A DNA stretch of 64,000 nucleotides, taken from contig NC_087065.1 in the NCBI RefSeq assembly GCF_963678635.1, positions 21,893,480-21,957,479 on the forward strand, written 5' to 3'. Every line of letters starts with the position of its first letter. Within the stretch, counting starts at the first letter, position 1. The DNA comes from Symsagittifera roscoffensis (Eukaryota > Xenacoelomorpha > Acoela > Convolutidae). Position numbers and translations under genes: made by a program. The notes below the pieces were generated by a model. It worked only from the letters and a program-made list of their open reading frames with translations, searched no databases and was not told the DNA's origin. Shown here piece by piece: positions 54,000 through 64,000 of the stretch.

Positions 54000-56900
54000 C
54001 TGGAAGTTGTAAAATCCATAACGGTAAGATATTACACTACTTTTTTTAAAAAAAAAAAACGTGTTCTTTGGAGCTCGATTATGAAGTTTGATGTTCCATT
54101 CGATGTTCTTCTAATTTTAGACAATTTAAACAATTTAAACTTGATAGATCATTTTTGCAACTTCACCCAAGATTCAATTAACTATTTTCTGATACGCTTT
54201 CTAATTACATTTTCTCTAAGACGGCGAGTTTTTAAACAGTGAAGTTTTTAAAATTTATAGGCTTTTTCAACTTCTAGTTCGGGACACCTTGATCGATTTT
54301 GGAGAGTATTGCTGTTCCCACTTGTTTATGTTTAGCTTTCCACTAGCTGTTTGTTACAACTTGTAAATGCTATTGTTCCCCTATTCTTGGCTGATAATCC
54401 CCCCGATAAAAAATACGCCTTTCTTCTTTTTTTTCGTCATGTCCTTTTGGCAACAGCCTCAAGTTTAATGTTTACTGGCTCTGACTTGAATTAGAAGCCA
54501 TTTATAACGTCGATGTTGCGTGACTGTTTAACGCTTCTATTTAACAGAGATTTGTAATCTAAACGGCTAAAAAATCGAACTGGTCGATAATTTGTGCCAA
54601 ATTATTTCGGTCCGAGGAAAGTCAAATCAAATATTAATAAATTTGTGCAAACTTGAAAAATATTTGAAAAATGTGTGATTACCATAACAAGATGATCCTT
54701 TGTGTGTTTTGTGCTAAATGCTTCAGTGATTGTTATTACGGACCTCCAAAAATCTTTGATTTGGAGCAGTTAGAATGAGAGTTTAATTAAAAACACTTAA
54801 ATGTTTCATTTTTAATCTCGTCTCTCTAGAGAACAGCTTGTTCAAAATCGTCTCACCGACTTCTCGTTATCTCCTTTTGTCCAACTTATATTTGGATTTT
54901 GTAAGAAAAAAAACAGCAAATTTCCATCGCTTCTGTGATTTTCTTTTTGATAAAACGGAAACCAGGTAAGTGAATTATATAACAGTGAGAATTAAATGAA
55001 AGGCTTTTAAAACTAACCGCATAAAAACTATGCTCTGAACTTGATGGCAGTACCCAGTCTTAATGCTGTAATTCATTTATGCTTAAAAAGGTTAGATTAA
55101 AAATATTTTATACTTCAGCAACAGAAACAAATCAATGAAACTATCTTTAAAAGCTTAAGAGAAATTTTTTAACTTACTTTTTGATATCTTTAATTGCTTG
55201 ACCGCTTCGAGTGAGGCTGTTTTGATTGTCCAAACGCAATTCTTGTGCCCAATTTGTAACAACTTACCTGTCGCGGTGAGTGAACAAAAGAAACAACAAG
55301 GACGGTGTTCGGACATCAGAAGCCAATACTCACGAAAATCAATAATCGCTCTCTCATTTCTTACTTACTAACAATTTTAATCACGGGTTGTACCGGGAAA
55401 TAAAAAGCAGTAACGAGCTGATGGCGAGTAGAAACAGCCGAAAAAATTTTCTGAAGTAATCTGCTATCGCCCCTCAAAAAACTGTGTGCACGCCACTGAT
55501 TAACCTAATACATCAGGTCCGGTAAAACATCGATAAAAAGTCATATGACTCGAATTGTCAAAAAACTCCAGATAACCTCGGAGCATAGTTGCCTCTACAC
55601 CCAGTCAGTTATGAGGAGGACTTTCGTTTAGTTATAAGATCATGGTTTAGTCTTAGGATTAGTTATATAGTTTTAGTGATATAGGATTTTGGTTTAGTTT
55701 CCGCCAAGAGTTTTCCAAGTGCCAAAATAAGGTATACGGTTGATATGTACAGAGAGATACGATGACAAAACAGAAATAGACCTTAAAATAAATCGTGCAT
55801 TTTGTGTTTTCTTAACTTTTAAGACTAGCTTTAAAGTTTTGTTGTGATCGTAACTAAACACAAAAATAAAAAATAGTATTCAAAATTTCATCAATCTCAC
55901 CGAGACATTTCAGATCTCTGAAGTACAATGCGCACAGATTTGCAAAAAAAATCGTGAAAAATAATGATCAAAACACTAACAAACTTCTGATTATCGGAAG
56001 AAATTCAGCCCTTAAAATTTTTTGCTATCGGTGTGATATCGGCATACCGAAGTTAAAAAAATTGAATTTATGCTGAAATGAGTTTGACGTCTGAGTAGCA
56101 ATTTTTCAACCGATTTTGGCAAACAATCTTATTTCAGAGGCTCTTACAAAATCTTGCTGAAACAGTAAGATGCAAAGTTGTATTTTTGCAAGCTGAAGAG
56201 TTTTGCAATAAAGAGTATTGCAAACTGAGTTAAAAAAAGCGCGCAATAATATGACAATACATAAATAAAAAATAGACTTGTAATTTTTGTAAGCTATGGC
56301 AAACTTGTGATAAAAACTACATAATATTCTGTGTATTTTTCGTGTTTCAAAATTGAAAATTTTTAAAATTTTATTCGAAGATACGTCTCCTTGCACACCG
56401 CTCGACCAACGTTACAAGTCTGCTTCAACACTTTACGATGTCTCGATCAACTAGCATTTCAATCTCAGGGCGACCACCCGAATGATGGTATGCTAGCTTG
56501 GGAATAGGTGCTGGAAAAACTTCAAGCTTGAAAGCTAATAAAAATGGCGTTTTTGAGCCCACAATTTCGAAAAAAAAGCTGATCAAAGCAATCGTTTTGT
56601 AGGTTTAGGGATATTATTGAATCATATTTAAAAAACTTGTAGCTTTCACATAACGTATAAACGTTTAGTTAATTTTTGGTACCGGTTCAAAATGGCTTGG
56701 ACGTTCAACCATTTTTCAGCCAAAATAATTTTATTTATTTTTAAGGCCTTCAAAGCTCATTTAAAATTTCCAAAACTTTTCTTTTGACTCTTAATGGAAA
56801 TCAGAAAGATTGACACGGTCATTTGTTTTAAAAATTTGGCACTTTAAGTAGTGCAGACTGTTTTAACTTTTAAAGTTGTCTCGCTTTGTTTTTTGATACT

Positions 56901-57280
56901 ACCGACGTCGGTTTTGAAGTATTTTTTTTTGAAAAAATCGTTTTTAGTTTGAAATAGCGTTAGGTTATAAGGACGGCGTTAGGTTTCAGTGGTATGGATA
57001 TTTTGGTATTCAATGACTTTAATTTTGGATTGGGTCGCGCTAGAACGAATCGAAAGCTTAGAATTTATCAGTATTGCATTACGTAATTTTTGAGACAATT
57101 TGTAAAAATATAGACTATTTCTCAATTTCTTTTCGTTCATTTGATATTAATTTTGAAAAATTCATAAGTGTCCTTGTCTCATCTTTGAAAAATTCAATAT
57201 TTTAAAAGAGCAGGCTAAAGCTTCCCACCATATGTTTTTGAATGCAGTGAAATCTTTTTAATTAGTTTTTTGATTAAGAA
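54000..57280. other. AT-rich sequence without a supportable gene
   Basis: I see no domain-bearing frame. A putative exon-like stretch (54830-54965) is described under findings. Confidence 0.45.
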
Positions 57281-57680
57281 AGACAAGATTTTATCAATTT
57301 TGCTGATTAACAATGATTTTTTTCCAGTAACCTATGCTAAAAATTAAAATTATTTTAGAGAATTGGTCAGGTTTATGCAAAACTTTTACTTGAATCAGTC
57401 ATCCAATTAATCAAATGCTAATGGAAACTTTGCTCAGACTAGTTGGAGCCATGTTGAAACTAAGTTGATACATGGCTGCAACATCCGAAGTCAAGGAAAC
57501 TTGGTTTAATTTTGAGATGCTTCAAGTGCAATTCAAAAGTATTAGCAACTGAGAAATTTGATTTAATTTTGAGATGCTTCAAGTGCAATTGAACACTATT
57601 AGAAACTGACAAAAGGCAAAATTTTTTAAATTTACTCAAATCAAAGAGTTACCAAGCTGTTTTTCCTGCCAGGTAATAAA
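57280..57680 (+). repeat. Direct repeat copy 1 with internal 58-bp tandem duplication
   Basis: Matches 59410-59775. Inside, TTTAATTTTGAGATGCTTCA starts at 57505 and again at 57563. Confidence 0.75.
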
Positions 57681-58740
57681 AAAACTTATAGAGCAAATAT
57701 GAAAGTTATGCTAAATTTTTCAATTGGAATTACACATGAAGCAGGAAGCATAATGACTTTTTTAAATCAAAATTAAGGGAGAAAAATCACAAGAAAGTGA
57801 TCTCATAGCAGCAATTGAGAGGCTCTGAACAGTTTAGTAAAAGATTTGCTTATACTTTGCTCTTACAAAATTATTAACCCGAACAGTTTCCCAGAACATG
57901 TTAATGATGCTTTATCTAGGTGCAATAGTAGCTCATCTAGCAAATAAGTGAAAAAATTAATATGTGTTTTCTACCAGTTTTTCTTTAAACGGTTACAAAT
58001 TAGCCACTGCTTTTGAATTTTTTTTTATTTTTCCCTCAATTCGTATTAAAAAAGTTTTAATTATAAAACCATGCTTAAATATATGAAAACCAAAAGAAAA
58101 ATGACTCCTAAACAGATTGACCCATCTGTTTTCAGTTTTATCTCCCGTAGATAAATTAGATAATTTTTTTTAATTTGAACATTTTTTTATAATTAACATT
58201 TTTATCAAACTTGTTCATTCCGTGTTACTTGGTACTTTGCATTCAATGTTGAATAGCAGTCTAAACAGCTTCCATTACCATTATAGTTTTTAAAGTAGAA
58301 AAAAATGACCATTGTCAGTTACTGAGTCATGTTTGCCCAATAGTTTTTGAATTTAAACGGGCAAGTATAATGAGTCTAGAACATGCCACCAGCTATTCGT
58401 TTTTAAATCATTTTTCTATTTTCAAAAAATAAAAGAAAAAATGAGAAGTTTTTAACCAGCAAAAATTGATAGTGAAGCACACCAACCCCCTGTAAGCCAA
58501 ACAATATAAGCAAAAACAAAGTGTATCAAATTAAAAGTCACAAAACTTGTTTTCTTTCCGCAAATATGCTTTAACTTTTTTTCAAAACTAGCATATTGAG
58601 AATATTACATAATTTATTCTGATATATAACTGCTAGCAAAGGCTACAGGTGATTACACCGAAAATTCCTGTGCTAACTCAAATTGCGATTGGATTTTTTT
58701 GTTCAATTGACATTGTTGTTTTACGTTTTTTTTTGTAAAA

Positions 58741-60432
58741 GTAAAGCTTCATTCAAGCTGGTTTCCGATAGAATCAAAAAGATATAGTAAAAAGCAGGAC
58801 TCAATTTCAATCAAAAATGGTTGAAAAAGTGACGTTGTAGAAGGAATTGAAAAAATTTGATCGATTAAGCAGATTGTTTCGAGTCTCATGTTGCTCACAT
58901 ACAACATTTTGTCTTTTAATTGCCATCTCAAATTATGTGATTGATATGAAATCTGAATAAAATGTACGTGAAAAAAACTCCATAAAACTTTAATTTATGA
59001 TTTCCCAGGTTTCAACGCAATCCTCATGTAGACGAACAACCAGATGAAAAAATTGAATTAATTCTGCAAACAACCATCCATGTTTTAAAATTTCATATTG
59101 TAGTATTTCGATTACTTTAACCAAAACAGTCTTATTTATAAATTTAGGATGATAACTATCATCAAAACTACGGGCTAAAAAAGGACTCCAAATAAAACAA
59201 ACAATAAATTTGCCCAACTTACTCAGTTTTGTCTCGTTTGATTAATTTAGAGGAAAAATCTGACAACAAAATTTTGCACAGTTTGTGTACTCATGGCAGC
59301 TTCGCAATTTTTTTAAAATTTAACTTTGCTGTTTTTGAGTATAACTTTTTTTGAAAAGCTCTTTTCCTGTTTCGCAAAATATTTTGACATATTGAGTGAA
59401 CTGATGTTATAAAGATAAGATATTTATAAGTTTTGCTGACTAACAATGAGTTTTCCAGAGACTCATACTAAAATTTATACAAAATTTTGTTTTAATCAGT
59501 GGTTCTATTAATCGAATACTAATGGAAATTTTGCTCAGACTACTTGGAACCGTGTTGAAACTAAGTTGATACATGGCGGCAACTTCCGCACTCTAAGACA
59601 CTTGGCTTAACTTTGAGATGCTTCAAGTTCAATTCAAAAGTATTAGCAACTGGGAAATTTGATTTAATTTTAAGATGCTTCAAGGGCAATGCAAAGGTAT
59701 TAGAAAATGATAAAAAGTAAAAGTTTTTAAATTTACTCAAATCAAAGATTTACCTAACTGATTTTTGTACAATGTGAGCTAAAAGTTTGTTCATCAATTA
59801 TGATAAAATAGTCAAAAATAGCGAAACAAAATTTTAGTTTTTTTGCACAACTGCCTTGCTTACAAAAAAATTTGCAAAATTTTGCTGTCAGATTTTTCCG
59901 CTAAATTGACTAAACGATACAAAACTGAGCAAATTTATTACTTTTCCAGTTTGGAGTTCTGTTTTAACCCGTAGTTTTGATCAAAGTAATCATCCTAATT
60001 TTATAAATAAGACTGTTTTGGTAAAAGTAATCCAACTATTACAATGAAAAATGTTAAAAACATGGATAGTTGCAAGCAAAATTCATTCATAGCTGGAAAA
60101 AATCAATTTTTCAATTTTTTTTCTGGTTCTTTGTTTACATGAGGATTGTGTTGCAGCCTGGGAAAGCACAAATTAAAAATCCTTGGAATTGTTTCATTAT
60201 CTTGAACTGTTTACATTTTAATCAGACTTCATATTAATCATATAATTTGAGAGAATATTTATAAGACTAAATTTTGTATGTGAGCAAAATAAGACCAAAG
60301 AAAATCGACAAATATTCTAGATTTTTTGTACAACAACACTTTTTCAACCAATTTTGATTGAAATTGAGTCCTTGCTTTCTACTTTATCTTTTCGATTCTG
60401 TTTGAAACCAGCTTAAATGAAACTTTAGTCAA
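58741..60432. repeat. Large imperfect inverted repeat (~550-bp arms, ~580-bp spacer)
   Basis: Left arm 58741-59285 and right arm 59865-60432 are reverse complements with perhaps 75-80% similarity. Examples are CTTATTTATAAATTTAGGAT versus ATCCTAATTTTATAAATAAG, and CAATCCTCATGTA versus TACATGAGGATTG. Open frames in the left arm are not matched by open frames in the right. Confidence 0.8.
59410..59775 (+). repeat. Direct repeat copy 2
   Basis: Collinear with 57280-57680 (TTTGCTCAGACTA.TTGGA, GAAACTAAGTTGATACATGG) and carries the same internal duplication. It lies in the spacer of the large inverted repeat. Confidence 0.75.
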
Positions 60433-60585
60433 ATAAAAATAACGGGAAACAACTGTGTCACAAAGATGAGAATTAAATAATCTTAAGAAAATGCCTGCTA
60501 TGTTTAAAAATTTCACAAAGAGTTTCTGACCAAAAAATTAGTTTGATGTAAAGTATTCCAAGTCAGAAATCTAGAATTTTCACGA

Positions 60586-60925
60586 AAGTAACGGAATATT
60601 TGTGATCGGGGTGGGGTTATTTTTTCAAGCGATTTTCGACTTTGTAACTAAGAACTTTTGTCGGAATTTTTTTCTATCAGCAAAAAATTAATGTTGTCAT
60701 AAGCTCAGTTTTGAAAATATATTTTACCTGTGATCAAACTTTAAAAAGTTATAAGGGTTTAAAGAATGCCAATATAATCAAATTGTGACAACTAACGCGC
60801 GATATATTTCTCGCTATTAACGCGTAAGCGGAGATTTAATCCCTCATACAAATCCTTCCAAATTGGTTAAAATATGCTGTTTGTCATAATTTTTACGTTA
60901 ATAGGAGCAAATTCTATCACTTCTT
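60586..60925 (+). repeat. Repeat family D, 5' half
   Basis: GAAAGTAACGGAATATTTGT, AACTAACGCGCGATATATTT and TAACGCGTAAGCGGAGATTT match 51440-51770. It lacks the hairpin end. Confidence 0.65.
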
Positions 60926-60929
60926 GGAT

Positions 60930-63330
60930 TATAAAAACAAAACTCGTTCCTTTTCTCTGATTTGTTTTCGTCAATCTATTTTAAAAGTTAAGGGTTGCAT
61001 TAGTTTTTACTTGCTCAAATGTCAACATTTAAAGAAAGCGTTTGTGGTCTCCTTTTTTATACCATTCAAAAAATACTGTGGCTCAAAAGTAAAACAAGTC
61101 ACCTGTAATTTTTTTAGATGGGTTTTTTAAAATTTTTTAAAAAAATTTGGCCAGTTTTCGATAAATAACGGGCGATATACAAGCGTTCTATAATTACGCG
61201 TGAGTGGCAACATAAAATCTCTTCAAAATAACTTGAGGTGAAAAAATTGTTCTTGTTTTCTTATCATAAAGGCATCCCTATGTATGCATCCCAATGCGTG
61301 TTGCGGTATAAACGGAAGAATAAAATATTTCAATTTGTCAAACAGATCTTTTAATATATTTTCAATCAAAACCCTAAACTGACCTTAATATGCCATCGAC
61401 AAACTCAATGTTTAGAGCTAATATACGGACAAGTTTGTCTCTACTATACTGGTTTAACAAATCGTTTTTACAATCTTGGCTAAATTTCTGAACTATTTAT
61501 ACATTCTTCATCTGCTGCTTGATTGATCTACTGCTAGTTGTTCAATTGGGTCTCAAGTTTTTTCGTAGGAGGTGTTGCAGATTTTGAATCACAAAGTAAA
61601 TGGCCGCTTAGCCTCCTTATCGAGTCCACAACTACTTTCAAAATCAATAAATTTTCAACATATCACATTTTTTCCCTTTCCCTTCAACTACAGTGCTCAT
61701 GCAATTTTTCTGGATAAAGCAAACAAAATTTGACCTTTCATTTATGTTTTTATCAGGTTGAGTTAAGGTTAGCCAAAAAGTGACAGTAACAAAAATGGCT
61801 TAATACTTTAACAAAACTTGTATCGTGCAATAAATTTTGAGAACTTAACCAAAATTTTACTCCAAAATCGGTCATTTTGTATTTTTTGAATCATAAAAAT
61901 TTACGCTGAAATCATTGAGTTAATTGATGCAAAAATTATATCAAAAAAGCAATGCAGCCAAAAATGCAGTCTCTGCCACATACATCAAATGCTTTATCAG
62001 CAGCTTACACATGTCAAATTCTTTATCAGGTTGAACTTGCGAAGCTAGCCATTGTAGTTTAACCAGAGCACCACGCATACAACGCTATGCATTCCTGACA
62101 AGAACACCATCATGTTTCGACACCTGGACCTCTTTTCAATCTCCAAAATATCTAGACAAATCAAAAGTCACTGATTTACATCTTGAGACAAACCAAAAAC
62201 CAATTAATGGAAAAACGCGTTTTCGGAATATTGAACATCAAAAATTTCATTGAGCATTTTCATAGTAGCAAGACAAAAGCTCTCTGTTTCCTTCAAGATG
62301 AAATCATCAACATGAGCGCTTTTGTGCCTAAAATATCAACAGAACAGCTTTTCCTGTAAAACACAAACATGGTTCATTCAAAAAATCTGACATCCAATTT
62401 TAAGGATTTCTTCTTTCACACTGGGTCATACCAAGGACGGGCGGCATCAACAAGGTCCTAAACGCACGTCTGCAGCGTCCATAAACTCGCAGGCAAACTC
62501 ACTTTGCATTTCTGGCAGAATCATTAGAAAAACCTCACGGGTGACCAAAAATACATCACGGGTGAGCAAAGAAAACAGTTCGATTTTCGATTGAACTGCA
62601 AACTCAGTCTTGTCTTGGTGAGCAACAAAGATACCAAAATCGAAGTGGGTCTTTTCAGCATGTGATGGAATCTTTTATGTTTCAAAGTTTGTGTTTCCGC
62701 TTCACAACCAGTCTAGCTTTCTTCCTGTCTGGCTTCTGAGTTAAAACCTATCAGAATGTCATGAATTGTTGACCAATATCATATATTTCTGTGTACATCG
62801 ATTTTTCTTCCAATTTTCCATTTTATGCACTTTTGTTTCAAAAAATTCATCAGATGCTGAAGCTAAAAGGCTAATTTTAGCTGAAACGTCATGTAATTTT
62901 GGCGTATCAATACAATCGTTGCGACCGACTAATTTTGAGGCAGACTGATATCTTACGTTCCATTAGTTTTTATGGATTCCATTTGCTTTACTCCTCTAGC
63001 CGTAATATCTGCCTCAATTTCTTTTCCTCCAAACCTGGTTCTCTTAAAACGAATTGTATACCTCATCCAATTGTCGGTCTGCCAACAGCATCATTTGGAT
63101 CGGAGCTCGGAACTACTTTTGACGGAACCTCATCGTCACTCTCGACGGATTTGATGTCAAGGTAAACTGGTTGTTAACGTTTTTTCTCAGAAACAATCAA
63201 GCTCAACTTGATTATCAACAGTGTTTTCAATTGATTGAGGAAATTTTTCTTTCTCTAAGTTTTTTTGATTATCATCAGTAATATCAATAATTGGAACAAC
63301 CTAGTTGAGTCCGCACTTGTGAACTTTCAA
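60930..63330. other. AT-rich sequence without a supportable gene
   Basis: Short frames at 62766-63165 have no recognisable domain or flanking splice signals that I trust. Confidence 0.45.
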
Positions 63331-63333
63331 TAA

Positions 63334-63407
63334 CATACATACATACATACACACATACACACATACATACATACGTACATATATACATACATACATACAT
63401 GTATGTC
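63334..63407 (+). repeat. (TACA)n microsatellite
   Basis: TACA/CATA tetranucleotides with CACA and TATA interruptions, ending in a short ACATGTATGT palindrome. Confidence 0.9.
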
Positions 63408-64000
63408 TAATGAGCAGTACTGAGCTATCCGCTATCCTGGTCGATGAAACTACCTAGAACTCTCCAGTTTGTCTCTCCATCACTCTTTTAGACGACTTTT
63501 TTTTTAAAAAACAAATGGTAGAAGAACAGAGGTGATGGAGGACTGCTTTCAACAGCGTCAGAATGGCCAGCGACCTGTTGCAAGCCACTGAAACTGAGAG
63601 TGCGGATTCAATGTCGCAGGAGGAGGAGATGGAGCTATGACAACAAGCCGAAAAACAAGATGCAAAAAGGAGAAAGATTATAAGATTTTAGAAGTTTTAG
63701 AACTTCTAAACGACGAAAACCGAAAGAAAGAAATTGAAGAAAAAGTAACTCAGAAGAAGATGTAAAAACTCAGAATTGTTTTTGTGTGAGAAAAATCAAA
63801 TGAGAAACCTAGCAACTAAGCTATAAATTGAAACTGAATGAAAAAAAAACTTTCAGTTGATTTTTGAGTTTAAGAATTTGTTGCATTTATAAATTTGCAT
63901 TATGATTTTAGTTAGTGTTTTTAGAGACACTTACTATTTATTTAAAAAGCTCGAGTGAAGAGTATATTATTTATTCCAGCCTGCATGATTGTGTTTAATA
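63408..64000. other. Unassigned end of window
   Basis: A short acidic frame (MASDLLQATETESADSMSQ..., from ~63563) ends at a TGA within 26 codons, and Lys/Glu-rich text continues after it. It may be the debris of a mobile element. Nothing is supportable. Confidence 0.35.

Noticed and set aside
56106-56396. 96-codon minus-strand frame
   Set aside because: AT-rich codon content (Phe, Ile, Lys, Leu, Tyr), no domain, no flanking signals.
56385-56430. A-box-like TTGGTCGAGCGGT on the minus strand suggesting tRNA-Ser/Leu
   Set aside because: No proper B box at the right distance and no cloverleaf.
62766-63165. Open frames of 60-88 codons near the end of the window
   Set aside because: No recognisable domain, low-complexity Ser/Phe-rich content, overlapping frames.

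Overview
The window is AT-rich nuclear DNA from an invertebrate-type animal (a close holozoan relative is not excluded). The signs are many GT-AG introns, a TRPM2-type channel fused to a NUDT9-like domain, an ABCF3 ATPase, a eukaryotic tRNA-Gln, a Ty3/gypsy LTR retrotransposon, a Jockey-like LINE, hAT-type MITEs and tRNA-derived SINE-like repeats. I cannot name the clade from sequence alone.

Region 1 (1-26.8 kb): the 3' two thirds of a plus-strand TRPM2-like gene. Its N-terminal half lies upstream of the window. Twelve exons are visible. Two of them (711-855 and 1156-1339) are phase-matched alternatives for the outer pore and S6. The rest encode the TRP helix, a C-terminal coiled coil, a proline-rich linker and a complete NUDT9-homology domain with an intact Nudix box, ending with a stop at 26494-26496. 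The introns are packed with repeats: a decayed ~168-bp tandem repeat, a degenerate Jockey-like LINE on the minus strand, SINE-like units and, in the 13.8-kb last intron, several MITE families and an antisense tRNA-Gln(UUG).

Region 2 (27.4-29.6 kb): an ABCF3/GCN20-type ATPase (692 aa) in one uninterrupted coding exon, which is striking beside the intron-rich neighbour. A hAT-type MITE with target duplication lies just downstream.

Region 3 (30.1-40.3 kb): a plus/minus/plus array of one repeat, then a degenerate Ty3/gypsy element (LTR 32766-33075, gag, protease, RT, RNase H, integrase, LTR 39404-39714). The second LTR runs straight into a second truncated gag copy, giving LTR-internal-LTR-internal'.

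Region 4 (40.3-64 kb): no gene that I can support. It holds old dispersed repeats, a 413-bp hAT MITE with a perfect 8-bp target duplication, a region rich in a GTCGAA-type word, a possible solo LTR, a ~1.7-kb inverted repeat with ~550-bp arms, and a TACA microsatellite.

The host genes (TRPM2-like channel/ADP-ribose hydrolase, and ABCF3 translation/GCN-pathway ATPase) share no evident pathway. They are simply neighbours on the same strand, about 1 kb apart.
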